64,000 bases of DNA from Methanobacteriota archaeon (GCA_023399215.1 JAEWQJ010000016.1:48312-112311), one strand, 5' to 3'; shown: positions 19,085 to 28,612, counted from the stretch's first letter. A program made the numbers and translations. The notes: generated by a model from the sequence alone, not told the origin.

Positions 19085-19420
19085 TTTTCGGACTGTTCCG
19101 AGCGTTCGCTTGGTGAAAGAAAAACTCTGGACGATGAATATGGTTTTTCGGGACTATTTACTACATTACTTTTGTTTTTAGGCAGCAGCTTCTATATATT
19201 AGTGAATTAGCTGAGCCAGAGCAACGTCATTAGCCTTCTTAAACCGAATTTGTCACGCTCGACGCAGGAGAGCGGCCTTTCAAAAAAAGAAGTCAAAAAA
19301 ATAGCTTTATTATGTTTGTTTTTTAAGAAAGGAAAATCCACTGACTCCTGTATGTAAAAAACTTTTTATTTTTGTTTCTTGCTTCTTCTGCCTGGCCCGA
19401 GCTTCGCTCGGTGAAAAACA
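19085..19420. repeat. Structured intergenic repeat, first cluster
   Basis: The cluster holds, in order: a small hairpin (CCGAGCGTTCGCTTGG at about 19091); a conserved block at 19201-19293 (GTGAATTAGCTGAGCC ... CGCTCGACGCAGGAGAGCG); a tail (CTGACTCCTGTATG, then T-rich); and another hairpin CCGAGCTTCGCTCGG near 19400. The same order recurs at 20440-21190. Stems are maintained between copies by paired changes, so RNA structure is likely. The spacer 18694-19523 holds no gene. Confidence 0.75.
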
Positions 19421-19523
19421 TGATCTGGATCTCGATTTCTATTTTTTGGGTAAGATTTATAACTTTAATAACAGCTTTTATAGTTTTTTTTCTGAACTCT
19501 ATGTAATAGTAAACTCTAGGTAA

Positions 19524-20345
19524 TTAATTTCCATAGTAAGGCTCCGACCAATATTTTTCTCTTTTTATCTTGATATCTCCGCAGTATTCACATTTATAGT
19601 AACGGGTTTTTATGAACTCCCCAGAGGATAGTTGCTGTATATCCGGTTTCCGAAATTCTCTAAAGATTCTTTGATATTGGCACTTTATACAAACTTCAGA
19701 GATTGTCTTAGGTCCAAAAAAGTTATAATCTCCCTTGAAAGCCTTAATTACATAAGGCTCTTTTCGAATAATTTCATAACCACAATACCTGCACTTAAAG
19801 TACTTTGTAATTATTACCTTATAGTCTTCTGGAGTGCTCACTTCGCGAATATCGGGTTCAACGATCTCCTTGTAGGCAAAATCCCTTAAACATCTATTAC
19901 ATTTATAAAGCATCACTTGCGCATAATATTTATCAACCTTGGATTCGCTAGGACTTATATTCAAACCTGTGAGCATGTAAATCAATAAAAATAGCACAAA
20001 GACTATTATGAACGATGAACTCTTATTAATAACAAGAACACATATTGTTGACAGGAGAATAACTATTATGGAAACTTGCTCTATTTTATTTACCGTTTCA
20101 TCCTTTTTAGCCTGAGTTCTTTTTAACTCTTGTTCTTTATTTTTAAGATCTTCGTTTTTAAGATCTTCAAATTTATTTTTTGACTGATCCAGATATTCAT
20201 CTGTTTGATATATATAGTCCAGTTTGTATTCTATAATTACAGTATCTGTCTCAAGATTGACCTCAATTTTCTCATTTTCTGTCTTTTTCATTGTCTTTTT
20301 TTCAGACTTTTCGCCTTCAATCTTGGGAAGAAAAAATTCAATCAA
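19524..20345 (-). CDS. Membrane protein with two zinc-ribbon motifs
   Basis: A protein of about 273 residues, family not recognised. The N-terminal part is charged and helical (probable coiled coil, to about residue 85). Two adjacent membrane segments follow (IIVILLSTICVLVI and SFIIVFVLFLLIYML). A C-terminal domain then carries Cys pairs: CNRC...CRYC and CIKC...CEYC, suggesting two zinc ribbons, each with a following YKCxYCG-like strand. The first in-frame codon is a TTG at 20363; I prefer the TTG at 20345 because AGAAGGGG sits seven bases upstream, and ATG 20291 is a third option. It is flanked on both sides by the structured repeat. Confidence 0.6.
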   Translation of the reverse strand: MIEFFLPKIEGEKSEKKTMKKTENEKIEVNLETDTVIIEYKLDYIYQTDEYLDQSKNKFEDLKNEDLKNKEQELKRTQAKKDETVNKIEQVSIIVILLSTICVLVINKSSSFIIVFVLFLLIYMLTGLNISPSESKVDKYYAQVMLYKCNRCLRDFAYKEIVEPDIREVSTPEDYKVIITKYFKCRYCGYEIIRKEPYVIKAFKGDYNFFGPKTISEVCIKCQYQRIFREFRKPDIQQLSSGEFIKTRYYKCEYCGDIKIKREKYWSEPYYGN

Positions 20346-20440
20346 TTGAAAACCCCTTCTCAAAACAATTACTAATTAATTTAAAAGTTTAACAGATTAA
20401 TAATCTTTTCTATGTAGGTACTTTTTGGGTAGCTACTCTA

Positions 20441-21200
20441 GATAGTGGAATTAATTGAACCTGAACAACATCAATTAACATTTTAAAGAAATCTTATCAC
20501 GCACGCAGTGCGGCTTTTCAGAAAAAAGTAGAAAAAAAATCGTTTCATTGCTTTTGTTTTTTAAAAAAGGAAAATTTATTGACTTTCGCCTGTTAAAAGT
20601 CCTTTATTTTTGTTTTTCTTCCTGAAACTGACCCAGCGTTCTATTTTCTGCAAATAGATATCCGATGTTCAAAGGTTTAAAAACTAAGAAATTTACTGTG
20701 TTCTATGTCTAAAAAATTTTTTATTTTTTTCTTTCTGTTCTTTTCTGCCTGTCCCGAGCTTCGCTCGGTGAAAGACAGGTTTTAGAATATAAATATGGTT
20801 TTCGGGGAGTTGTACCACAGTATTTTTATTTTTATCCAGCGGTTCGCTTTAGATTAGTGAATTAGCTGAGCCAAAGCAACGTCATTAGCCGCCTTAAACC
20901 GAATTTGTCACGCTCGACGCAGGAGAGCGGCCTTTCAAAAAAAGAAGTCGAAATAATAGTGTCTTTGTGTTTTTTTTAAGACAGAGCTATTTACTGACTC
21001 CTGTATGTAAAAAACTTTTTATTTTTGTTTTTTGCTTCTTCGGCCTGTTTCGAGCGTTCTATTATGTGTAAATATAGATACAGTGTTCATAGTTTCAATA
21101 AATACAAAATCTACTGTATTCTGTATTTTAAAAGCCTTTTATTTTGTTTTTTGCTTCTTCTGCCTGGCCCGAGCTGCGCTCGGTGAAAGACAGGTTTCAG
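20441..21200. repeat. Structured intergenic repeat, second cluster (two further units)
   Basis: The block recurs at 20441-20530 (diverged; stem CGCAC/GTGCG instead of CGCTC/GAGCG) and at 20855-20950 (almost identical to 19201-19293). Hairpins CCGAGCTTCGCTCGG at 20754-20768 and CCGAGCTGCGCTCGG near 21167 flank them. At 20748-20779 an outer CCTGTC/GACAGG stem encloses the inner hairpin. Degenerate hairpin sites lie near 20635 and 21045. No open reading frame is conserved between copies. Confidence 0.75.
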
Positions 21201-21226
21201 ACGATGAATATGGTTTTCTGGGACTA

Positions 21227-22567
21227 TTATCCATTACTTTCATTCTCTGGAATCTTATTCTCCAAGTTTTTATTTTCCAAAGTTACATTCCCTGCGCTTT
21301 CATTCCCTGCGCTTTCATTCTCTGCACTTTCATTCCCTGCAGTGCCATTGCTCACACTTGCATTGTCAACTTCACTGCTGTTATTGATTTCTTTAATCAG
21401 ATACTTCAACTTCGGGGAAACATTCTCAGCCCTGTCATCCAGATTAACTGAAGACAGGTTAAAGGAACCACAACCAGGAGAACTATATATTGGTAATTGC
21501 GTATTTGGCGTATTTTCATTCTTCAGATACTGTATTCGAGGGTTTATATCTCCCCTAAGCTCTAGCTGGACTCTGAAAGGAGGATAATTCGTGTCATTGT
21601 TTTTTGATATGTTAAATGAAGGAAATGTCGGCTCCAAACCCGCTTTTGAAAGTATCAGGAACCCTGCTATCAGAAACAGGAAAAAACAACAGGCATATCC
21701 TGCAATTCTTTTCTTTTGCCAGGTTTTATTCTTTTTTGGAGGCGTTTCCATAATTTTTGGAAAATCGCTACCTTGCACGTCATCAAGATTAAAAGCATTC
21801 CTGTACTCTTTTAGACTTTCCTTTTGAACTCGTTTTCTCATTTCCACCGGATTTGCCTTATTATCATGCGCTGCAGAAGCTCGGATTTTTCCGTCTTCAA
21901 ACGTAAAATCAGGGTCAGTTTCTCCAGGACCAGCCGAGATATCAGTCTGCGAAGGATAAAGGGACAGAGCAAAGCTGAAGCCTGGAAAGATAATGGATTT
22001 TAACTTAAATATCAAACCGGCAAGCAGAAAAAGCCCGTTTGAAAGGTCTGGGGTCCAGACTGAAACCTCCTCCCCTAAAAGAACCTTTTTCTCCAGACAG
22101 TCAGGAAGGTTTCCAGCGCTTTTCGGAGGAAAAAGGTCGAAAATATCTCCCTCTTTCCACAACCCAATTACCTGATACCTGATTGATTGCAGTCCTTCGG
22201 TTTGGTTTTTTGCATCCGCATAAAATCTCCTGATCCAGCCTGGTATCTCGGTGACAGCTTCTTTGGGAAAACACTCTATAAATACGGCTCTTTCTTCTCT
22301 TCCTTTCCGGATTTTTACAAGGAGGCTGCACCCGAGAAGAAGTTCTCTGCCCCGGACCTCTGCGTAAAGGGCACTTCTTTTAATGTCAAGCTGTTTTGCA
22401 AGTTCTGAGTACTCCCAGGCTTCCTTAAACCTTCCACTGCCCTGCAGCAGCTTCCCGCTCGAGCTGTAAACTGCAAAGCCGGAATGGGAATCCTCAAATT
22501 CAGAAGGCGAATCCTCAAATTCAGAAGGTGAATCCTCAAATTCAGAAGCCGAATTTTGCAATTTCAC
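21227..22567 (-). CDS. Single-pass membrane protein of the FtsZ-like operon
   Basis: A protein of about 446 residues from GTG 22567, which is preceded by GGAGG; this leaves a 26-bp overlap with the GTPase gene (an upstream start at 22648 would overlap by 107 bp). The N-terminus has a 7-residue repeat (SEFEDSP type). A domain of about 150 residues beginning GFAVYSSSGKLLQGSGRF follows, recalling roadblock/longin-like folds (speculative). After a charged linker there is one membrane helix (GYACCFFLFLIAGFLIL), then an outside tail with many Asn-x-Ser/Thr sites and NESAGNESAGN repeats. No known family was recognised. It is the last gene of the operon and probably the membrane partner of the GTPase or tubulin-like protein. 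Confidence 0.7.
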   Translation of the reverse strand: MKLQNSASEFEDSPSEFEDSPSEFEDSHSGFAVYSSSGKLLQGSGRFKEAWEYSELAKQLDIKRSALYAEVRGRELLLGCSLLVKIRKGREERAVFIECFPKEAVTEIPGWIRRFYADAKNQTEGLQSIRYQVIGLWKEGDIFDLFPPKSAGNLPDCLEKKVLLGEEVSVWTPDLSNGLFLLAGLIFKLKSIIFPGFSFALSLYPSQTDISAGPGETDPDFTFEDGKIRASAAHDNKANPVEMRKRVQKESLKEYRNAFNLDDVQGSDFPKIMETPPKKNKTWQKKRIAGYACCFFLFLIAGFLILSKAGLEPTFPSFNISKNNDTNYPPFRVQLELRGDINPRIQYLKNENTPNTQLPIYSSPGCGSFNLSSVNLDDRAENVSPKLKYLIKEINNSSEVDNASVSNGTAGNESAENESAGNESAGNVTLENKNLENKIPENESNG

Positions 22568-24170
22568 CCACCCTCCAGGGAAAAATCTGGGTGATTCCCT
22601 GTTGTTCCTCAGGCAAACCCTTTGAAGCTTGAGGAGAAAGAGTTGCATCCACGCTTACGGTATAGAAATAAATAGGGACTCTTTTTGCAAGGTTCTGGAT
22701 TTCCCGGAATGTGTAAATTCTGTCAAGGAGGCTGTAGATCTCGGCCTCAATCTCCCCTGCTTTTTCGGAATTATCCGGAATTTCGGAAAGGTCTTTTAAC
22801 TTATCTGTTTTTGTCAGCACAAGAGCATAGGACTTCTCAGGTCCGAGCTGGGTCATGAGCCGGAAATAGTGCCCGAAAAGGGTTGTCAATTCTTTTCGGC
22901 CTTCTCCTTGATAATCCAGAATGTAATCCCCATCTACCAGAAAAATAACCTTTCCCGCAGTCTTCATTTTTTTGTAGATACAGGCCAGAATAAGGTTATG
23001 AAACTGATCCCCGACTTCCCTTGAATATTTGTTTTTCAGCAGCTTAAGAAAACTTAGAGTCCCGATCTGCCTGTGAAGGGCTTCCACACTGAATCCGGGT
23101 AGCTTCTCACTTCCAGATAACTTTTCATTTCCAGATAACTTTTCATTCCCAGATAGCTTTTCATTCCCAGATAGCTTTTCATTTCCAGATAACTTTTCAT
23201 TTCCAGATAGCTTTTCATTCCCAGATAACTTTTCACTCAGGCTGCGGAGCGCTCGAGAGTACTTTTTCGGTTCCAGATCTTCGGTATATTCTCCACCATA
23301 GTCAATAAAAGTAAACTCTACCGGAAGTAAGCCATTCTTTTTTCCGCTAAGTTCATAAATTGCCAGATCTGTACGGTTGGTACTTTTTGGAGTTATTCCT
23401 CCCTCAAGTTCAGCAAGCATGGATTCAATCCTTAGTTTTTTTTCGCTTTTCTTAGAGAGTTGCCAGACTTTTTCCTCTTCTCTATCGGAAGACAAAATAA
23501 TTTCCCTGTGGGTTCCTTCGTAAAAGTCCACAAAATGGCTGTATAAAGCAAGCAGCAAAAGAGTCTTGCCCGATCTCGAAGGTCCGTAAACAAAGACCTC
23601 AGAAGCCTGAATGCCCCGAATGAAAGTTGTTGACATTAGCAGGAAAAAAACTGCCAGAAAAGCTATCCCGAGATTATTAAGTTCTTCGGAACTAATTTCG
23701 AAGGCCTGCCGTATTCCTTCGATTGAAAACGGGTATATGAATTCGAGAAGCCTTATAAGAAGGTAATAGCTGAGAACAAGAAAGAAAAATCGAGATCCTG
23801 ACCTGGCATACCTGGCAAGGGAACTGAACCGGTTTCTGGAAAGGACCTGCAAATCGAGCAGGCTCCCTGCAAGAAATCCCAGAACAAAGCCGTTTGTGCT
23901 TAAAAAATCATGCTGCGAAAGAATGTGAAGTACAGGCAAAAAGCCTGCAAACAAAAAAAAGCTTCCTCTCCTTGACTGCTCGTGCAGAGCCAGCCCGAAA
24001 GCGTTTGCAATCAGGAAAGCCGGGAGAAAACTCAGCCAGAAAACTCCAGGCTCTGAAATGCTCGGAACTTCAATCCGTCCTCCGTAAGTTATGAGAAGAA
24101 AGGATAAAAGCAGGATAAAACCTGCTGCAGGCAGTTCAGAGAGCAATCTCCAGTTTCCTTGAATCCTCAT
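22542..24170 (-). CDS. Membrane-anchored P-loop GTPase of the FtsZ-like operon
   Basis: A 542-residue protein. Four to six hydrophobic segments occupy residues 10-180, then comes a GTPase domain. The Walker A motif is YGPSRSGKTLL (residues 195-205), a DYGGEY segment (290-295) fits the G3 position, LVDGDYIL lies on a later strand, and LTKTDKL (452-458) fits the G4 T/NKxD motif. A low-complexity insert of seven KLSGNE units separates G3 from G4. The protein is expected to sit at the inner membrane face. It overlaps the tubulin-like gene by 35 bp. A distinct GTPase is a reported partner of the FtsZ-like family encoded next door, which supports a shared role. Confidence 0.82.
   Translation of the reverse strand: MRIQGNWRLLSELPAAGFILLLSFLLITYGGRIEVPSISEPGVFWLSFLPAFLIANAFGLALHEQSRRGSFFLFAGFLPVLHILSQHDFLSTNGFVLGFLAGSLLDLQVLSRNRFSSLARYARSGSRFFFLVLSYYLLIRLLEFIYPFSIEGIRQAFEISSEELNNLGIAFLAVFFLLMSTTFIRGIQASEVFVYGPSRSGKTLLLLALYSHFVDFYEGTHREIILSSDREEEKVWQLSKKSEKKLRIESMLAELEGGITPKSTNRTDLAIYELSGKKNGLLPVEFTFIDYGGEYTEDLEPKKYSRALRSLSEKLSGNEKLSGNEKLSGNEKLSGNEKLSGNEKLSGNEKLSGSEKLPGFSVEALHRQIGTLSFLKLLKNKYSREVGDQFHNLILACIYKKMKTAGKVIFLVDGDYILDYQGEGRKELTTLFGHYFRLMTQLGPEKSYALVLTKTDKLKDLSEIPDNSEKAGEIEAEIYSLLDRIYTFREIQNLAKRVPIYFYTVSVDATLSPQASKGLPEEQQGITQIFPWRVGEIAKFGF
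23098..23240. repeat. 18-bp in-frame tandem repeat inside the GTPase gene
   Basis: About eight copies of an 18-bp unit (AGATAACTTTTCATTTCC on the plus strand) encode KLSGNE repeats in the loop between GTPase motifs G3 and G4. Because the unit is a multiple of three, copy number can vary without breaking the frame. Confidence 0.9.
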
Positions 24171-27100
24171 GCTGCAATGCCTCTTTTATGCTTTTTTCCT
24201 CGTATAGCCTGTTGATCCTTTCTCCTACATTTCCCCCTCTTTTTTCCAGGTTTGCCAGTTCTCCGGCCTCTCTGAGGTCCAGAAGTGCTTTTCGAGTAAT
24301 GTATTTCCCTTCCTGGAGTTTCAGCACGTGGTGCAGCACGTTATCCTTATTGTTTTCATATACTTCCCAGAAGCCGCCTCCAGCGGTCAGAGGAGATATA
24401 TTGTCCAGAAAACCGGCTGCAGAGAAGAAGGTAAGGGCAATATCCCATGGCCCTGTATGGTTGTGGGTTGCAAGTTTTGCATCATTGATGTTCTTTAAGG
24501 CAAGGACCCCGTTTATCTCATCTTTGATTGCATCGGCTATGCGTTCGCTTGTAAGCTGGCTTGAGATGTAGGACGACCTTGAAGAAACAACAAGAGCCGC
24601 TTTTCCGAAGTTCCAGCGTTCAGTTGTATTGATAGGGATCATCAGGTTGTGGACCCCGAGCTTGTAGCTTTCAACAAGGTTCTTGTATGTGACCAGAATT
24701 TCCTCAATGAGTTTATCAAGTTCATGTTTTCCACTGTCATCCCAGTCAAGGTCAGTCATGTCGGAACTTGCATCAATCAGGGAGAGAATCTTCGGGTTTA
24801 TATCCCCAAACTTGGTCATATAGAGGCTGATTGAGGTTTTTCCTCCAAGCCCGTGGAGGTTATTCATCCTGGTAACCTCCTCATAAAATTGTCCGTAATA
24901 CCTGTTCAGGTCTCTCCGGTTTGCAAGGGTTTCTTCGGTCAGAGTTTCGACTTTCTCAATCAGGGATGAAAGGGCATGTTTTTCCTGAAGGCTTTTTTCA
25001 AGCTCCAGTAATTCCGTTTCGACCCGGCCAAATTTTTCAGAATAGTCTTCCTTTTGAAGGGTCTTTTCAGTCAGGATTTCCCTAAAAATGCTTCTCAGTT
25101 TTGGCCGGTCTCTGGACTTAAAACCCTGTTCGATTTCCTCAAGCTCGAAATCCTGAAGATCCATCCCAAAAAACAGGGATTTGAGCACCTTATCCTTAAG
25201 TTCCTCAGACTTTCTGTTCAGGCTTTCACTCAAAAAGCGCTCAGGAATCGAGAGTTCGAAGGGGCTGCTTATCTGGAGATATTCCCTTCCCGTACTCTTG
25301 ATATATTCCTCTTTGTTTCGTTTCTTTGCTTCATAGTTCCTGAGGGACTTGGTCTTGTTTCCCTTTATTGCGCCAAGGATTTTTTCCTTTATTCCGGCAT
25401 TTTCGAGCCGGTTGATTTTGTAGTCATAGAAATAGTAGAGTGCAATTGCTTCAAGAAGACTTCCGAGCTCGTTTAAATTCACGTCAAGGTCCCTGGAAAG
25501 CGTTTCAAGCTCTCTCTGAAGGTCAGGGACCCCGGCCATGAGAAGCCAGCTGTCCTTATCTCCACTTTTTATATTTCCTTCCTTGAGATTGCCAAGAAAC
25601 GCGTCAATTTTTGTTTTCAGGTCATATTCGTGTTCCTGAAGCACCTTCAATTTCTCTTTCTGGCTGAAATATTCCTCAAGCTCCAGGTCGTTGTCGTTTA
25701 AGGCTTTGTCAACGGCTTTTTCAACCTGAATGTGAAGTTCATTAAGTAAATCCCGCTCACCCTTTTTCCTCTGAAGTTCGGCTTCTACTTCCAGGGTCTC
25801 TTCTTTTAAGCTTTTAGCTTTTACATTCAACCTGTCCATAAAGGAAACAAGGTCCTGTTTTCCTTTCAGGACATTTATAAGCACGGACCCGACAGTTTCT
25901 TCTTCAATCCCTGCAGTCCGTTTAAATAGCCTTGCAGTTTCTTCTATGCCTGAGAGAGCTTCGGGAATCAATCTAAAGAGCACTTTATCGTTTTCATCTT
26001 TTAGCTCATCTTCCTTTACACTGAGAGTAAAGGTTTTCACCTTTGAAAGGAAGCTCAGCATATCTTCGTAGTTATTTATTTTTTCGAGACTGGTTTCAGC
26101 CGAAATGTTATTCTGGATAAAGAATTCAATCGCATCCGGGCTCTGGTAGTTGAGAAGTTTTTCAATCTCGTTCTTCCAGACCTTTTCAAGGTTTCCGTAC
26201 TCCTTTTTAATATATTCGGAGTCAGCCCGCGTGGGAGACACTTCCCTGAACAGGTTCTGGCTGTCAAGCAGGGCTTTTACGCTCCTGTTAATTTCTTTTC
26301 GTGTCGCAGTAATCGCTTCGAGTTCCAGGATAACTTCTTCATACTGCTTTTTCAGGGCCTTTAGTTCGTCCACAGGGTACTCGATTACGTGGGCATCTGC
26401 AAAAACAAACGAGGAGTAAAGGTGTTTTGAGTCGCTCAGGTTGATGTCGCCTTTTTTAATATGAAAGAAATTTGTCAGGATGTGAGGGAACATGGAATCG
26501 AATTCATGCACTTCAACCTTTGCCTCTTCTCCTTTTTTATATCCTGTAGGTCCAAGTGAGGTCAGGATTATGTGATTGAAAAGTCTCTCGTTCAGGTTCA
26601 GGTATTCAAGTTCGGTAAGGGCGATTGCAGCGTTTAGCTGTTCTTTTTCGCCTTCTTTTGTTGTCGGGATTACCGCAAAGAGCCAGATCTGGCTGCTCTC
26701 TCCTTTAAGTGCACGTATATACCTGGCAAGGTCAATAAACATCCCTGACCCTGTACCTCCTCCAAGCCCGACAATAAGGGCTGTGGTTCCTGTACTGGGA
26801 AATGTAGGAAAACCACTTGCCTGCCCCTGACTCAGTACCTTGTAGAAAATAGCCTTTGAAATAGCCCTTCTCCGGTGTACGCCTCCGCCAAAGTCATCGA
26901 TTAAAAAAGGGTCAATAGATCTCAGTTCCTCAAAACTGAGCCCAAAGTCTCCTGAATCGTTCATCCACCAGGTTTTGACAAGAGGCTCAGACTTCCTGTC
27001 TTTTATCTTTTCTGCAACTTCCTGGCTTGCCAGGTCTGAAACCTGGGTTATGTTTGCAAGAGAAGGCAGGTAATAGTATTTGTATTCGATATTTCCGCCT

Positions 27101-27336
27101 GCTCCCATTTCCTGAATTCTGGACTTAACCCTGCTTCTGTACCATTCGTCATCAGCCCTTTCGTTGGCATCCGTATCCATTGTATAAACCCTGAGCCTTT
27201 TTCCGGGCACAAGGTAGCTGTCGAGTATCCAGTCATGCCTGCAGACCTCTTCACACAGACGTTTTCCACAGCCTCCAAGCCCCACAATCGTCAGGTCCAT
27301 AGGAAGCTGCAGTGAAATATTTCCCCCTCTGTTCAT
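24136..27336 (-). CDS. FtsZ/tubulin-like GTPase with long coiled-coil extension (FtsZl1/Tubulin_2 type)
   Basis: A 1066-residue protein. The first about 320 residues form a tubulin/FtsZ-type GTPase: GLGGCGKR (19-26) at the first phosphate loop, YTMDTDANE in the strand after, and the tubulin signature GLGGGTGSG (190-198). Residues about 330-830 are long, charged and mainly helical (coiled coil); a globular C-terminal part follows (ISLYMTKFGDINPK, GPWDIALTFFSAAGF). FtsZ itself is about 380 residues and lacks this extension. The architecture fits the large FtsZ-like family thought to act in membrane remodelling with a dedicated GTPase. Its start overlaps the stop of the 27333 gene by 4 bp (ATGA), so translation is probably coupled. 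Confidence 0.88.
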   Translation of the reverse strand: MNRGGNISLQLPMDLTIVGLGGCGKRLCEEVCRHDWILDSYLVPGKRLRVYTMDTDANERADDEWYRSRVKSRIQEMGAGGNIEYKYYYLPSLANITQVSDLASQEVAEKIKDRKSEPLVKTWWMNDSGDFGLSFEELRSIDPFLIDDFGGGVHRRRAISKAIFYKVLSQGQASGFPTFPSTGTTALIVGLGGGTGSGMFIDLARYIRALKGESSQIWLFAVIPTTKEGEKEQLNAAIALTELEYLNLNERLFNHIILTSLGPTGYKKGEEAKVEVHEFDSMFPHILTNFFHIKKGDINLSDSKHLYSSFVFADAHVIEYPVDELKALKKQYEEVILELEAITATRKEINRSVKALLDSQNLFREVSPTRADSEYIKKEYGNLEKVWKNEIEKLLNYQSPDAIEFFIQNNISAETSLEKINNYEDMLSFLSKVKTFTLSVKEDELKDENDKVLFRLIPEALSGIEETARLFKRTAGIEEETVGSVLINVLKGKQDLVSFMDRLNVKAKSLKEETLEVEAELQRKKGERDLLNELHIQVEKAVDKALNDNDLELEEYFSQKEKLKVLQEHEYDLKTKIDAFLGNLKEGNIKSGDKDSWLLMAGVPDLQRELETLSRDLDVNLNELGSLLEAIALYYFYDYKINRLENAGIKEKILGAIKGNKTKSLRNYEAKKRNKEEYIKSTGREYLQISSPFELSIPERFLSESLNRKSEELKDKVLKSLFFGMDLQDFELEEIEQGFKSRDRPKLRSIFREILTEKTLQKEDYSEKFGRVETELLELEKSLQEKHALSSLIEKVETLTEETLANRRDLNRYYGQFYEEVTRMNNLHGLGGKTSISLYMTKFGDINPKILSLIDASSDMTDLDWDDSGKHELDKLIEEILVTYKNLVESYKLGVHNLMIPINTTERWNFGKAALVVSSRSSYISSQLTSERIADAIKDEINGVLALKNINDAKLATHNHTGPWDIALTFFSAAGFLDNISPLTAGGGFWEVYENNKDNVLHHVLKLQEGKYITRKALLDLREAGELANLEKRGGNVGERINRLYEEKSIKEALQHEDSRKLEIAL

Positions 27337-28217
27337 TCTTCGTCCTCCGAATTTTTAAGTCTTAATCCGATTACAAAGCCAATCAGTGCAGTTGCTAAGA
27401 ACCCAAGGGCGTACTTCCATTTCATGCTCGACGCGTCTGCTTTTTCCTGGAGCAGATAGTCTGCAAGTTCGTTCGATTCGTTGTGCAGCCCAAGGTCAAA
27501 GAAGGCCTGCAGCTTCATACCCAGGACCGGATCGGAAAATCCGTTCAATTTTTCCTTAAACTGTTGACTTTCTTCTTCGGTAGCAAGACTCTCGGTTTTC
27601 TTTTCAATCAAATAATCTGCAAGCTTATTTGCTTCGGTGACAAGCCCGCGGTCAAACATATCCTGCAGGTACATGCTTAAAAACGGGTCTTCGATTTGTG
27701 CTGCCTTCTTTTCAAAAGAATCAACGTCAGTAACTGCGATCGTGAATGTGCTCGTATCGCTTCCCTGAATGGCATTTCCTTTTTCATCGGTAGGCTTGAT
27801 CCGATAATAGGCATACCCTGTCCTTTTAGAGTCATATTTCACCAACGTAAGTTTCTCATACTGCTGGACCTCAGTGACACCAGGAACCTGTCCGTTTAGC
27901 TGGACAACGATTTTTTTCATATCATCTTTGACTGGAAGCTCAAAGTGGCTCTCATTACTTTGAAGATTCAACTCTGTAAAATTGTAGATTGGCTTATCAT
28001 CATATTTTTCCAGATCCGTATCAAAATACAGATAATCAGCAGCACTGGGAATGCCGCTTATTATCAAAACGCAACTTATCACCTGCTTTTCCTTAACCTC
28101 AGCCGGATGGTCTCCTTCTACGTTGACTTCAACTGCTGATGCAGGCACTATAAGCCATGAGAAAAAGAAATATAGTAAACATAGCGTAAGCGTGCAGGCC
28201 GCGTGGCCTTTTCTCAT
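27333..28217 (-). CDS. Secreted, C-terminally anchored protein of the FtsZ-like operon
   Basis: A 294-residue protein with a signal peptide (about residues 1-28, ending VPASA). A beta-rich extracytoplasmic domain follows (about 30-165). Then come two copies of a 32-residue helical unit: EDPFLSMYLQDMFDRGLVTE (about 176) and SDPVLGMKLQAFFDLGLHNE (about 227), both ending ADYL. A final membrane helix (ALGFLATALIGFVIGLRL) leaves a short acidic tail inside. Family unknown. It is the first gene of the four-gene unit, so the system spans the membrane from outside to the cytoplasmic tubulin-like protein. Confidence 0.78.
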   Translation of the reverse strand: MRKGHAACTLTLCLLYFFFSWLIVPASAVEVNVEGDHPAEVKEKQVISCVLIISGIPSAADYLYFDTDLEKYDDKPIYNFTELNLQSNESHFELPVKDDMKKIVVQLNGQVPGVTEVQQYEKLTLVKYDSKRTGYAYYRIKPTDEKGNAIQGSDTSTFTIAVTDVDSFEKKAAQIEDPFLSMYLQDMFDRGLVTEANKLADYLIEKKTESLATEEESQQFKEKLNGFSDPVLGMKLQAFFDLGLHNESNELADYLLQEKADASSMKWKYALGFLATALIGFVIGLRLKNSEDEE

Positions 28218-28474
28218 ACCTTATCCCCCCTATAAAAATAAGAATAATACGTTCTAATAACCCCACGTAATCTCTACATATGTCAATAAATACTTATTTT
28301 TTGAATATTTTTGCAATGATGGGTTAATAAAATTTTTATTTTGTAAATAAATCTGCATAGTTGTCTAATTAATTAAAAGCGCGGTTTTTATCCCAGTTCC
28401 AACTACCAACCGGGTTTTCTATTGTGAAAACAGTTCTTGAAAACCTTAGTTCTCCGAAATGTTCTCCGAAAAAA

Positions 28475-28612
28475 TGAGTTTTAGGATGAGTGGCCTGAAA
28501 TCAGTGAAATGAATTTTGGAGTAAGTGGCCTGAAATGAGTGAAATGAATTTTAGAATGGATGTATTGAAATGAGTGAAATGAATTTTGGAGTGAGTGTCT
28601 TGAAATGAGTGA
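28475..28612. repeat. 35-bp tandem repeat, about four copies
   Basis: Units of the GGCCTGAAATCAGTGAAATG type recur about four times. The array lies in the 1.09-kb spacer between the FtsZ-like operon promoter and the PAS protein; otherwise no gene is seen there. Confidence 0.8.

Noticed and set aside
21032..21451. 139-codon plus-strand frame
   Set aside because: Antisense to the 3' end of the gene at 21227 and made of repeat translation (IPCAFIPCAF).
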